A DNA stretch of 64,000 nucleotides from an uncultured Eubacteriales bacterium (GTDB lineage Bacteria > Bacillota > Clostridia > Oscillospirales > Oscillospiraceae), in NCBI GenBank assembly GCA_900555665.1, contig USLX01000001.1:4130-68129 (forward strand). The letters are read 5' to 3'. The stretch's first letter is position 1. Each line of letters starts with the position of its first letter. Position numbers and translations under genes: made by a program. A model generated the notes under the pieces. That model was not told where the DNA came from. It was given only the letters and a program-made list of their open reading frames with translations, and did no database searches. Shown here one piece after another: positions 26,360 to 34,540 of the stretch.

Positions 26360-28131
26360 TTCGCGATCCCTCCTTTGGCGAGCTCCTCCGCGCTCAGCTG
26401 AGACATGGCGATCTCGCGGTATACTTCACAAGTTTGCATCAGCTCGTCGTGTGTGCCGAGTCCGACTGCCGAGCCACGGTCGAGCACAAGGATCTGATCG
26501 GCATGGCGGATGGTGCTGATGCGCTGGGCCACGATGACCTTCGTGGTTTCCGGCAGTTCCCGGGCCAGCGCTTCGCGGAGCGTGGCATCCGTGCGGTAAT
26601 CGAGCGCGGAGAACGAGTCGTCAAACACCAGAATCTCCGGTTTCCGTGCCAGGGCGCGGGCAATGGAGAGCCGCTGTTTCTGCCCGCCGGAGATGTTCCG
26701 GCCCAGCTGCGCGATCGGGTGCGCCGCGCCCTCGGGGTATTTTCCGACAAACTCGGCCGCCTGCGAGAGCGACAGCGCATCCTGCAGCGCCGCGTCGTCT
26801 TTTGCTGCGGCGCTCTCACCGAAGAAGATGTTTTCCTCCACCGACCCGGCGAAGAGCACCGCCTTCTGCGTCACATACCCGAGCCGGTCGTAGAGAGCGT
26901 CAAACGTGTAGTCCTTCACGTTCACGCCGTCGACGAGCACTTCACCCGCCGTCGCGTCGTAAAAGCGCGGGATGAGGCTGACGAGTGTGGTCTTGCCGGA
27001 GCCGGTCGCGCCGATGATGGCAAGAGTCTGTCCGCGCCCAACCTGGAAGCTGATGTGCTCCAGCTCGTCTTCCTTTGCGTTCGGATAGCGGAAGGAGACG
27101 TCGCGGAACTCCAGCGTTCCCTGTTCCGAAGCGGTCGTCCTTGCCCCCTCGGTAACGTGCGGCTTCGTCTCCAGCACCTCATTGATACGTTCCGCCGAAA
27201 CCTGCGCCTGCGGATAGAGCATGAAGATCATCACAAGCATCATGAATGACATTACAACATAGGTGGCATAGGTGCTGAACACGATGACGTTGGTAAACAT
27301 CGTCAGCCGCGCCGCCATATCGCCTATGGAGATCGCCTCGACCAGCGCCGCACCGACCCAGTAGATGGCCAGCGCCAGTCCGTTCATGCCCAGCGTCAGC
27401 AGCGGCAGCAGCAGGGAGAAAAGCCGCTGGTTTTTCAGCTGTAATCCCAGCATCTTTTTGCTGGGGCCGTCGAATTTCTGATTCTGATAGTCCTCCGCAT
27501 TGAAGGCGTGCACCACGTTGATGCCCGTCAGATTTTCCCGCGCCACGCGGTTGATCTGGTCGGTCGTCTTTTGCACGCGGCGGAAGCGCGGCAGACAACT
27601 GGCCATGATCGCGATGACCGAGCCGCAGATGACCACGACGAATGCCGCCGTCACCGCCGAGAGCTCCCAGCTCTTGCCGAGGATCTTGATGATGGCCCAG
27701 ATAGCCATGATCGGGGCCTTGAGCATCATCTGCAGGCCCATGGCCACGATCATCTGGATCTGCGTGATGTCGTTTGTCGTGCGCGTGATGAGGCTTGGCA
27801 CGGAAAAGCCCTGCATCTCCTCGCTCCCGTTGGCCATCACATGGTGAAACAGCTTCTCGCGCACCGTAAAGCTGAAGCCCGAGGCACATTTCGCGGCCAG
27901 GTAACCGCAGCCCACGGCCAGCGCTGCGCTGCCGAGCGTCACGAGCAGCATCTGCCCGCCGACTTTTAAAAGATCCACCGTCTGTGTACCGGGGGTTTTG
28001 ATGAGCGTCGTCAGCTGTGTCATAAAGTCCGGCAGCTTCAGATCAAACCAGACCTGACCGACCACCAGCACTGCGCAGAGCAGCGCCATCAGCGCCTCTT
28101 TTTTTCGTATTTGCCTGAATAGCTTGATCAT
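26356..28131 (-). CDS. ABC exporter subunit with degenerate ATP site (591 aa)
   Basis: Half-transporter: membrane domain about 1-310, nucleotide-binding domain about 340-591. Walker A GATGSGKTT and signature ISGGQKQR are canonical, but Walker B reads ILVFDDSFSALD with Asp in place of the catalytic Glu, and the switch residue is Gln (VIVAQRIST). This is the degenerate half typical of BmrC/LmrC-like heterodimers. GGAGGA lies 6 nt before the ATG; the gene overlaps marR as ATGA and the next subunit as ATGA, so all three are coupled. Substrate unknown. Confidence 0.93.
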   Translation of the reverse strand: MIKLFRQIRKKEALMALLCAVLVVGQVWFDLKLPDFMTQLTTLIKTPGTQTVDLLKVGGQMLLVTLGSAALAVGCGYLAAKCASGFSFTVREKLFHHVMANGSEEMQGFSVPSLITRTTNDITQIQMIVAMGLQMMLKAPIMAIWAIIKILGKSWELSAVTAAFVVVICGSVIAIMASCLPRFRRVQKTTDQINRVARENLTGINVVHAFNAEDYQNQKFDGPSKKMLGLQLKNQRLFSLLLPLLTLGMNGLALAIYWVGAALVEAISIGDMAARLTMFTNVIVFSTYATYVVMSFMMLVMIFMLYPQAQVSAERINEVLETKPHVTEGARTTASEQGTLEFRDVSFRYPNAKEDELEHISFQVGRGQTLAIIGATGSGKTTLVSLIPRFYDATAGEVLVDGVNVKDYTFDALYDRLGYVTQKAVLFAGSVEENIFFGESAAAKDDAALQDALSLSQAAEFVGKYPEGAAHPIAQLGRNISGGQKQRLSIARALARKPEILVFDDSFSALDYRTDATLREALARELPETTKVIVAQRISTIRHADQILVLDRGSAVGLGTHDELMQTCEVYREIAMSQLSAEELAKGGIAK

Positions 28132-28610
28132 GTGTTCTCCTCCGATCCGATTCCAGACTGCGCTGTATGGCGCAGCCGGTCGATATTGCGGTCAAACGCC
28201 GCCACGCACCGCCGGAAATGCGCCAGATCTTCTTCCGTCAGACCTCTGGCCAGCTCCACGGCGAACGCATGCTGCAGCGCCCGTCCGTGCGAGATCAGCG
28301 GCGCGGCCTTTTCCGTGCAGAGCAGCGCCGTCTTGCGCCGGTCGCCCGGAACCTCGTGCCGCTCCAGATACCCGTCCGTCACCAGACGATCGACATGAAA
28401 CGATACGATACTGGGCTTGAGGCCCTTGTGCTGGCAGATGTCCCGGGCGGTGTTATAGTCCGGATTGTTTGCCAGATACAGCACGATGTCCACCGCGACT
28501 GGCGGCAGCTGTGCCTGCGTGTACAGTGGCTGCATCACCGCGTGGTAAGCCCCCAGAAAGCGCGCCGTGTTCACAAACATCTCCGATGCCGTCGCACTTA
28601 GCTCCTTCAC
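28128..28610 (-). CDS. MarR-family regulator of the second exporter operon
   Basis: A 160-aa winged-helix protein. The segment LPPVAVDIVLYLANNPDYNTARDICQ leads to the recognition helix KPSIVSFHVDRLVTDGYLE and the wing PGDRRKTALLCTEKA. It begins with GTG at 28610, with GGAGGG 6 nt upstream. As first gene of the operon it is the probable autorepressor, acting at the AT-rich palindrome 20 nt upstream. It is only distantly similar to the MarR at 3955-4404, so the two operons are probably controlled by different signals. Confidence 0.9.
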   Translation of the reverse strand: MKELSATASEMFVNTARFLGAYHAVMQPLYTQAQLPPVAVDIVLYLANNPDYNTARDICQHKGLKPSIVSFHVDRLVTDGYLERHEVPGDRRKTALLCTEKAAPLISHGRALQHAFAVELARGLTEEDLAHFRRCVAAFDRNIDRLRHTAQSGIGSEENT

Positions 28611-28629
28611 CGCAATCCCTCCAATCTTG

Positions 28630-28651
28630 AATATTTCGATATTGAAATATT
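28630..28651 (-). promoter_or_regulatory. Probable MarR operator
   Basis: Inverted repeat AATATTTC - GATATT - GAAATATT, 20 nt before the marR start codon, strikingly AT-rich for this genome. Size and position fit a MarR dimer site. It shares no sequence with the palindrome at 4427-4459. Confidence 0.7.
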
Positions 28652-28740
28652 AACAGACTGCAATCCGGATTTCATGAACGATCTGTAAAATTTCAAAATG
28701 ATTTTTTGTGCAGGATTCATAAAAATGCTCGCCGTGGAGC

Positions 28741-28777
28741 AAAAAATGCCCCGGCGGAAGACATCCGCCGGGGCATT
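28741..28777 (-). terminator. Terminator of the SDR gene / recJ-to-SDR block
   Basis: On the minus strand, 14-bp stem AATGCCCCGGCGGA / TCCGCCGGGGCATT with a 5-nt loop, then a T-run. It lies beyond copy B of the dispersed element, so the SDR transcript would include that element. Confidence 0.88.
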
Positions 28778-28849
28778 CAGGTTGTTCATGCGGAAGTGCG
28801 GGGGTGCGGTTTGCACCATGGTCGCACCTGGCAGAAGGCCGGTGCATTC

Positions 28850-29007
28850 GGGTGGATTCTTCCAACTGCCAACGCGCCCGGACAGCAGTCCTTTTTGCGC
28901 TGTGCCAGTTTTCCTTGAAATACGTCAGGATTCCTGCGAAAAAATGTCTTGCTCAGCGCAATAATTCCTCGCTGCCGGTCACATCATGCGTTGGAAGAAT
29001 ACACCCT
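28850..29007 (+). repeat. Full copy (B) of the MITE-like dispersed element
   Basis: About 158 bp, from GGGTGGATTCTTCCAAC to GTTGGAAGAATACACCCT, giving 17-bp terminal inverted repeats with one mismatch. Inner blocks CCTTGAAATACGTCAGGATT, CCTGCGAAAAAATGTCTTGC and CCTCGCTGCCGGTCACAT match copies A and C. The right end overlaps the TAG stop codon of the SDR gene. Confidence 0.87.
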
Positions 29008-29704
29008 AGGTAATCACAAAGCCGCCGTTTACCGGCAGAACCTGACCGGTGACGAAGCTGGCGTCCGCCAGGTAGGCCATGGCCTGCGCGACGTCCTCCG
29101 GCCGGCCGAGGCGCTCGATGGGCGTCTGCATGCGCAGCTCCTCCAAAATTTCCGGAGCGATCTCGGCGCACATGTCGGTTTGGATGACGCCGGGGGCAAC
29201 GGCGTTCACGCGGATGCCGCTCGGCCCAAGCTCCTGCGCCAGTGCCTTTGTCATGGCCAAAAGCGCACCCTTCGCCGCCGAGTAGGCGACCTCACAGCTT
29301 GCGCCCACCTGACCCCACATCGAAGCGACGTTGAGGATGCAGCCGCTCTGCTTTTGCAGCATCCCCGGCAGCAGCGCCCGGATGCAGTGAAATGCTCCGT
29401 CCACATGCACGGCAAAGATCCGCCGCCACTGCTCCGGCGTGATCTGGTTGATGAGCCCGTAGTGTGCGATCCCGGCGTTGTTGATGAGCAGATCGATGGC
29501 AGGCAGCGCCGCGAGGGTGGAGGCCACCTGCGCCGGATCCGCCACATCGCAGCGAAGTCCGGTCGCGCCGGTCTCGGCCGAGACGGCCTGCGCGGCCGCG
29601 TCATTTTTTTCGTACAAAAACCACACGCGCTCCCCGCGCGCGGAAAACAGCCGCACCGCTGCGGCTCCGATGCCCCGGCTTCCGCCGGTGATGAGGACAT
29701 TCAT
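29006..29704 (-). CDS. SDR-family oxidoreductase (FabG-like)
   Basis: A 232-aa short-chain dehydrogenase. The nucleotide-binding motif TGGSRGIG is at 6-13, NNAG near 75-78, and the catalytic Ser128, Tyr141 and Lys145 are in place (SMWGQ.., YSAAK). The C-terminal segment GRPEDVAQAMAYLA..FVTGQVLPVNGG is typical of FabG-like reductases, which use NADPH or NADH; the substrate cannot be told. The ATG at 29704 has GGAGAA 7 nt upstream. The stop codon TAG is contributed by the inserted element B. Confidence 0.92.
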   Translation of the reverse strand: MNVLITGGSRGIGAAAVRLFSARGERVWFLYEKNDAAAQAVSAETGATGLRCDVADPAQVASTLAALPAIDLLINNAGIAHYGLINQITPEQWRRIFAVHVDGAFHCIRALLPGMLQKQSGCILNVASMWGQVGASCEVAYSAAKGALLAMTKALAQELGPSGIRVNAVAPGVIQTDMCAEIAPEILEELRMQTPIERLGRPEDVAQAMAYLADASFVTGQVLPVNGGFVIT

Positions 29705-29769
29705 ACCCGTTCTCCGTTCAAAAAATGGCATTCAGCGCGGCTGAATGCCATTTGGACTCTCATTGGATT

Positions 29770-30273
29770 TCAGCGCCGCCGCGTCTTGGTCTTCCGGTCG
29801 GAATAGGCGCGGATGGAGGACATCTTGCTGTCGGACTCCGACATGAACTGCTTGAGCATATCGTCGAACGACTTCGGCTGTGCGCTCTGCTGCGGCGCAT
29901 TGCCGCGGCCCTGCGTGCCGTAGCTGCGGTTCGCGGGCTTGGAATAGCCGCCGGAGGATGGCGCACTGCCGCCGTTTGCGCGCGGCGGCCGCGGCGTAAA
30001 CTCCTTGCGCGGCGGAGGCGCAACGGTTCGCTTGATGGACAGATTGGTCTTGCCATTTTCCATGCTGATGATCATGACCTTGACCGTGTCGCCCTCATGC
30101 AGATGGTCGTGGATGTCGTTGACATAGCTGTGTGCCACTTCAGAGATGTGCACCATGCCGGTCGACCCATCCGGCAGCGTCACAAATGCGCCGAACTTGG
30201 TCAGGCTCTTGACTTTTCCCTCTACGATCGTTCCAACTGTAAGCTGCTCCATATATTCCGTGTGATCCCCCAT
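29770..30273 (-). CDS. S1 RNA-binding domain protein (YabR/CvfD-like)
   Basis: About 167 aa. A single S1 domain (VGTIVEGKVKSLTKFGAF through LSIKRT) is followed by a basic, Gly/Ser/Pro-rich low-complexity tail ending KTKTRRR. YabR and CvfD proteins bind RNA or ribosomes. Position right after divIC matches the Bacillus yabR locus. Start is uncertain: ATGs at 30273 and 30252 and a TTG at 30303 that overlaps the divIC stop are all possible, and none has a strong ribosome site. Confidence 0.87.
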   Translation of the reverse strand: MGDHTEYMEQLTVGTIVEGKVKSLTKFGAFVTLPDGSTGMVHISEVAHSYVNDIHDHLHEGDTVKVMIISMENGKTNLSIKRTVAPPPRKEFTPRPPRANGGSAPSSGGYSKPANRSYGTQGRGNAPQQSAQPKSFDDMLKQFMSESDSKMSSIRAYSDRKTKTRRR

Positions 30274-30299
30274 ATGTTGTTTTCTTGCGCGCTGCGACC

Positions 30300-30578
30300 T
30301 CAATCGCTGACGTCGTAAAAAATGATCTCTCCCTCGCCGACCATATCCAGCTTATCCCGCGCGACCTGCTCCACGCCCTCCGGCGTGTCCAGCTTGTCGA
30401 TGGCGTCCTGCAGACGGCCGTTTTCCTGTTCGGCGGTGACGATGCTGCTGGTGAGCGCGTCTGCCTCGGCCTTTTTGTCCGAGATGCGCGACTGGAGCTT
30501 CACCAGGGTAACAGTGGCGTACACCACCAGGATCAGGATGACCAGCTTCACAAGCAGCGACGATTTGATGAGCTTCAT
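30300..30578 (-). CDS. divIC: Septum formation initiator (DivIC/FtsB-like)
   Basis: A 92-aa bitopic membrane protein: short cytoplasmic N-terminus, one membrane helix (about residues 7-25), a coiled coil (QSRISDKKAEADALTSSI...), and the C-terminal TPEGVEQVARDKLDMVGEGE motif of the FtsB/DivIC family. It acts in the division complex with FtsL and DivIB. AAAGGAGG lies 10 nt before the ATG. A promoter just upstream allows expression separate from the yab genes. Confidence 0.92.
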   Translation of the reverse strand: MKLIKSSLLVKLVILILVVYATVTLVKLQSRISDKKAEADALTSSIVTAEQENGRLQDAIDKLDTPEGVEQVARDKLDMVGEGEIIFYDVSD

Positions 30579-31044
30579 GCCTTCTGGCCCTCCTTTCCAG
30601 CGCGGCGGCACGCTGCCGCACGCATACCTTGTCGATTATTGTAACCCATTTTTTGAGACTTGCAAAGAGTTTTTTGAAAAAAATCTGAAAAAATTTCAGC
30701 ACAGTCCGCCCTGGCCAAAGTGCCAGCCAGACCAATCTGCCAAGCACCGCCGCCAGCGCGGAAAACCCGCGCAGCGCCCAGCGGCTCACCGTTAAAAAAT
30801 AGCCGAGCAGCCCCAACCCTGCGCCCAAAAGCGCATAGAGCCGCAGCATCCCGTGGCCCACATAGAGCGCAAAGGCGAGCAGCGCCGTCAGCACCGTCAG
30901 GCAGTACAGCCCGTCCGCCAACACCGTCAGCCATGGCCAACGCCGCCGCAGCGCCCGAAGCAGATCGTACCAGAGCCCCAGTGCCACCCCGAGCAGGCCC
31001 GACAGGGCAAACTCTGCCGCCTGTCGCGCGACCGGCAGCTCCAT
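30352..31044 (-). CDS. yabQ: Spore cortex protein YabQ, with anomalous C-terminal extension
   Basis: The first about 135 residues form a YabQ-type membrane protein with four to five helices (start ELPVARQAAEFALSGLLG, then FALYVGHGMLRLYALLG and GYFLTVSRWALRG). YabQ is needed for spore cortex formation. After KKWVTIIDKVCVRQR the frame stays open and overlaps divIC by 227 nt in a different frame, where the translation looks like out-of-frame noise rich in Gly, Arg and His. The natural stop near 30580 has probably been lost by a small indel, or the stop is simply distant. The start ATG overlaps the yabP stop as TGATG. Confidence 0.8.
   Translation of the reverse strand: MELPVARQAAEFALSGLLGVALGLWYDLLRALRRRWPWLTVLADGLYCLTVLTALLAFALYVGHGMLRLYALLGAGLGLLGYFLTVSRWALRGFSALAAVLGRLVWLALWPGRTVLKFFQIFFKKLFASLKKWVTIIDKVCVRQRAAALERRARRHEAHQIVAACEAGHPDPGGVRHCYPGEAPVAHLGQKGRGRRAHQQHRHRRTGKRPSAGRHRQAGHAGGRGAGRAG
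30638..30665 (-). promoter_or_regulatory. Promoter inside yabQ for divIC
   Basis: On the minus strand TTGCAA (30660-30665), 16-nt spacer, TACAAT (30638-30643), about 60 nt before the divIC start. Confidence 0.65.
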
Positions 31045-31328
31045 CAGCCGAACAGCCGCGCGAAGAAGCCGCCCGTGGGCGCGTCTTCCTCATAGGCCAT
31101 GGAGTCGACCGTTCCGTCCACGCGCACTTCGCCGCCGCCTGCGGTCAGCTCCTGCAGATGCAGGCCCTGTCCGTGGATGACCAGCGGCCCGCGCGTCGTG
31201 GCGAGGGCGATCATCCCCTCGTCAAAGCTCTCAATTTCCAATACACCCGTGATCGACAGCCGCGAGCGGGCATCCAGTGTGATTTTGTGCGGCGCGTCGA
31301 GCGCCTTTTGTTCCGGAATCATAGCCAT
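31044..31328 (-). CDS. yabP: Sporulation protein YabP
   Basis: A 94-aa soluble protein of the YabP/YqfC family: PHKITLDARSRLSITGVLEIESFDEG, then TTRGPLVIHGQGLHLQEL and GGEVRVDGTVDSMAYEE. YabP works with YabQ in cortex formation and, in Clostridia, in late sporulation. The ATG at 31328 has GGAGGAA 9 nt upstream. Gene order rqcP-yabP-yabQ-divIC is the conserved Firmicute arrangement. Confidence 0.93.
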   Translation of the reverse strand: MAMIPEQKALDAPHKITLDARSRLSITGVLEIESFDEGMIALATTRGPLVIHGQGLHLQELTAGGGEVRVDGTVDSMAYEEDAPTGGFFARLFG

Positions 31329-31439
31329 GCCGCGTGTTCCTCCCTCTCGTATTGGTAATATATACGAGAGGGGCGGCGCGTCTATGCCGGTTTCTTCGGA
31401 AAAAACGCACACCCCGGCGGCCGCCCGCCACACGGCGCC

Positions 31440-31691
31440 TTATTCGCCCGCGCCGACCTCGCGGTACATCGCCGCCGCGTCGTCCTTCCGCACGGCCTCC
31501 GCCACGGCCAATACCTCGACCGTCAGCGTCCGTGCGCCGAATTCGATGGCGATCCGGTCGCCGACCTTGACGTCATAGCTCGCCTTGGCCGGGCGTCCGT
31601 TGACCGTGATGCGCGAATTGTCGCAGGCCTCATTGGCCACGGTGCGGCGCTTGATGAGCCGCGAAACCTTCAAATACTTGTCCAGACGCAT
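31440..31691 (-). CDS. rqcP: S4-domain RNA-binding protein RqcP (YabO)
   Basis: An 83-aa S4-domain protein starting MRLDKYLKVSRLIKRRTVAN, with GRPAKASYDVKVGDRIAIEFG. RqcP assists RqcH in adding alanine tails to stalled chains on 50S subunits; older annotation links it to Hsp15. The ATG at 31691 has GAGGAGAAGG upstream. It follows the hupB terminator and precedes yabP by 112 nt. Confidence 0.93.
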   Translation of the reverse strand: MRLDKYLKVSRLIKRRTVANEACDNSRITVNGRPAKASYDVKVGDRIAIEFGARTLTVEVLAVAEAVRKDDAAAMYREVGAGE

Positions 31692-31790
31692 ATCCTTCTC
31701 CTCTTTTTTGCCGCGCGGCGCCGGGCAATTGCTTCCGCACCCGCCGGGGAGCCCGAAAGCCGCCCGCAGCCGGAGCCCTGCTGCGCTTTG

Positions 31791-31821
31791 AAAAAAACCG
31801 GCGGACGATCCGTCCGCCGGT
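31791..31821 (-). terminator. Terminator of hupB
   Basis: On the minus strand, stem ACCGGCGGACG / CGTCCGCCGGT with a very short loop, followed by seven T. It lies 9 nt after the hupB stop, separating this abundant product from the yab genes. Confidence 0.92.
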
Positions 31822-31829
31822 GCATGCAC

Positions 31830-32105
31830 TTACTTTGCGACCTTGTCCTTCAGCGCCTTGCCGGCCTTGAAGACGGGAACGGTCGTTGCGGGGATCTCTA
31901 CGGGCTCCTTGGTTCTCGGGTTGCGGCCCATGTGCGCCTCACGGTGCTTGGTCTCAAAGCCGCCGAAGCCGACGAGCTGCACCTTGTCGCCCTTGCAGAG
32001 CGCTTCGGAGATGGTGTCGAGCGTGGCGTTCACGGCCTTTTCTGCGTCCTTTTTGGACAGGCTGCATTTCTGGGCGACTTCCGCGATCAATTCTGTTTTA
32101 TTCAT
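31830..32105 (-). CDS. hupB: HU family DNA-binding protein
   Basis: A 91-aa HU protein: MNKTELIAEVAQKCSLSKKD, then VQLVGFGGFE and the DNA-contacting arm KHREAHMGRNPRTKEPVEIPA. HU bends and compacts DNA as a dimer. The ATG at 32105 has AAGAGGAT 7 nt upstream and lies 16 nt after mazG. Insertion of HU between mazG and the S4 gene is common in this locus. Confidence 0.97.
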   Translation of the reverse strand: MNKTELIAEVAQKCSLSKKDAEKAVNATLDTISEALCKGDKVQLVGFGGFETKHREAHMGRNPRTKEPVEIPATTVPVFKAGKALKDKVAK

Positions 32106-32121
32106 TGTGATATCCTCTTTC

Positions 32122-32898
32122 CTATCGTAATTCAGACTGTGGTTTTTGGCGGTTCCACAATTGGAGTAGTTCCTGGCGGGGCAGATCTGCAAGCTGCGCG
32201 CCCCGCGCCGACGCTGCCTGCTCCATCGCGCCAAAGCGGCGGATGAATTTTTCGCATGCCGCATGGAGCGCCGCCTCCGGATCAAGATCCAGACAAGCCG
32301 CGGCATTCACCGCCGCAAACAGCACATCCCCCAGCTCCTCCTCCACATTGGTGCCGGAGGCAACAGCCTGACGGAGCTCTGCCGTTTCTTCGCTTAGTTT
32401 GTCCAGCGATTCGGAAACAGATTCCCATGCGAAGCCCACTTTTGCCGCTTTTTTCTGGAGCTTTTCCGCCCGCCACTGCGCCGGCAGCGACCGGGCCACG
32501 GCGTCGAGCGTTTCCGTCACGGTGTGCTGCCCCTTTTCCAGCTGCTTGAGCTCCTCCCAGCTCCGGCTCTCGCCGCCGAAGAGGAAGGGATGCCGGAAAA
32601 TGAGTTTTTTGCAAACCGCATCGCACACGTCGTCCAGTGTAAACCGCCCGGCGTCCTGCTCGATGTCCGTGTGAAAGAGGACCTGTAGCAGCACATCGCC
32701 GAGCTCTTCCCGCATCATCGCGGGATCATCCCGGTCAAAGGCCTCGCAGGCCTCATAGGCCTCCTCCAGAAAATTGCGCCGGATGGACTCGTGCGTCTGC
32801 GCCCCGTCCCACGGGCAGCCGCCCGGGGCGCGAAGCAAGTGCACAAGACGCACCAGATCCTCGAAGCAATCATGTTCTTTGCTAGTAAAATCTATCAT
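32122..32898 (-). CDS. mazG: Nucleoside triphosphate pyrophosphohydrolase MazG
   Basis: A 258-aa protein with two MazG repeats. The first has LRAPGGCPWDGAQTHESIRRNFLEEAYE and EELGDVLLQVLFH; the second has LSEETAELRQAV and EEELGDVLFAAVN. The E..E-E..D clusters bind magnesium. It hydrolyses NTPs to NMP and pyrophosphate, probably as house-cleaning. AAGAGG lies 8 nt before the ATG. It corresponds to the C-terminal part of Bacillus YabN. Confidence 0.95.
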   Translation of the reverse strand: MIDFTSKEHDCFEDLVRLVHLLRAPGGCPWDGAQTHESIRRNFLEEAYEACEAFDRDDPAMMREELGDVLLQVLFHTDIEQDAGRFTLDDVCDAVCKKLIFRHPFLFGGESRSWEELKQLEKGQHTVTETLDAVARSLPAQWRAEKLQKKAAKVGFAWESVSESLDKLSEETAELRQAVASGTNVEEELGDVLFAAVNAAACLDLDPEAALHAACEKFIRRFGAMEQAASARGAQLADLPRQELLQLWNRQKPQSELR

Positions 32899-32926
32899 AA
32901 TTCTGCCTCTTTCGCAAGGGTTTTTC

Positions 32927-34540
32927 TCAACTTTTTTCTTTCAAGCGCAGGATTTTTGCGATTTTTTCCCCCTTCGGCAGCAAAAGGCAGTCCTGATAGG
33001 TGATGCAGCGCAGCAAAACCACCAAAACCGCGTAGCAAACCACCGCAACCACCAACGCCGCAAGGCATGCGAGCTTCCCAGGCAGGAGGCCGGCGGCCAG
33101 CCGGTAGACGCCGAAGGTCACCGCGCCCATCAGCAGCGCCGCCAGCGCCGGCCGCACCATATTGCGCAGCACTGCGGGCCGGGTGGATACACGGCGCCGG
33201 ATGGCGATGAGGTCGAGCACGGTGATGACCGTGTAGCACGTCAGCGTGCCGATGGCCGCGCCGACAATGTTGAGGGACGGGACGGCCACGAGGAAATAGT
33301 TCACGACGACCTTTACCACGCCGCCGATCAGCATATTCACGACCGGCGTCGTCACGTCGCCGTGCGCCTGCATGATCGCGTTGAGCAGCAGCACCATCGA
33401 GTTGCAGATGACTGCAATGCCGAACACCTGCAAAATCGGCGTTGCCGCCGCGATGCTCTCCGCGCCGTAGCCCGGGCAGAGCAGCCGGACAATGGGCTCG
33501 GCCATCACGGCCAGGCCGATGGCACACGGCAGCGCGATGAGCGCCATCGTGCGGATGGCAGATTCCTCCGTGCCGCGCGCCTCATTGGCGTCTTTGCGCG
33601 TGAGCGCAGCTGTGATTGCCGGAATGCAGGAGATGGTGATTGTCGTGATAAACGAGCAGGGGAGGGCAAAGATCGTTTGCTGGAAGGTGTAGATGCCGTT
33701 GAGCGTATCCACCTGTTCCGTCGCATAGCCCAGCGCGCCGGAAAGGCGGCGCATGTAGATCGAGGCGTCGATGAGGTTGATAATCTGCAGGCCCGCCGCG
33801 CCCAGCGTGATCGGGATCGCAATGGCCAGCAGCTCGCGCATGGTGGCCTTTGTGGTCTTCGCCGTGCCGCCCGCTTCCTGCAGAATCTTCGACGAGTGGC
33901 GGAACTTGCCGTGCAGATACCCCATCGATATGAAGCTGCCCACCGTCACGCCGAGGATGCCGCCCGCGGCGGCATAGGTCGTGCTGCCGGTCTTGCGCAT
34001 CAGCACCCACGCGAGGCTCAAGCCCACGACAAGCCGGATGATGGCCTCGAAGATCTGACTGATGGACGTGGGTGCCATGTTGCTCTGGCCCTGGAAGAAG
34101 CCGCGGTAGGCCGAGATCATGCAGATGATGAGCACGCACGGAGCCAGCGCCGCAATCGCCGCCCAGCTCGTCTCCGAGTTCGAGACGAGCACCGAGAGCT
34201 GTTTGCTGAAAAGGAACATCCCGAGACTGCCCACAATGCCGATCGTCAGGAAGACATAGAGCGCCGTTTTGTAGATCTTGCGGATCTGCGCATGGTTGCC
34301 GAGCGTCTGCGCCTCAGAGATCATCCGGCTCATCGCGACGGGCAGACCCGTCGTTGAGATCATGAGCAGCACGTCGTAGACACGATAGGCGTTATAGAAA
34401 TAGCTGCTTCCGGTTTCCCCGATGATGTAGTTCAGCGGCGTTTTAAACAAAAAGCCCAGCAGCTTGACGATCAGCGTCGCGGCGGCGAGAATGGCCGCGC
34501 CCTGCAGAAAGTTCTGCTTTTTCATGGATTCGTCTTTCAT
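32927..34540 (-). CDS. spoVB: SpoVB-family lipid flippase-like protein
   Basis: A 537-aa MOP-superfamily membrane protein with about 14 helices, starting with LQGAAILAAATLIVKLLGFLFKTPL and containing SSYFYNAYRVYDVLLMISTTGLPVAMSRMISE. SpoVB/YabM/MurJ proteins move lipid-linked wall precursors across the membrane; SpoVB is needed for spore cortex. Placement before mazG supports SpoVB over other family members. The ATG has GGAGGAGC upstream and overlaps the deaminase gene as ATGA. Confidence 0.92.
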   Translation of the reverse strand: MKDESMKKQNFLQGAAILAAATLIVKLLGFLFKTPLNYIIGETGSSYFYNAYRVYDVLLMISTTGLPVAMSRMISEAQTLGNHAQIRKIYKTALYVFLTIGIVGSLGMFLFSKQLSVLVSNSETSWAAIAALAPCVLIICMISAYRGFFQGQSNMAPTSISQIFEAIIRLVVGLSLAWVLMRKTGSTTYAAAGGILGVTVGSFISMGYLHGKFRHSSKILQEAGGTAKTTKATMRELLAIAIPITLGAAGLQIINLIDASIYMRRLSGALGYATEQVDTLNGIYTFQQTIFALPCSFITTITISCIPAITAALTRKDANEARGTEESAIRTMALIALPCAIGLAVMAEPIVRLLCPGYGAESIAAATPILQVFGIAVICNSMVLLLNAIMQAHGDVTTPVVNMLIGGVVKVVVNYFLVAVPSLNIVGAAIGTLTCYTVITVLDLIAIRRRVSTRPAVLRNMVRPALAALLMGAVTFGVYRLAAGLLPGKLACLAALVVAVVCYAVLVVLLRCITYQDCLLLPKGEKIAKILRLKEKS

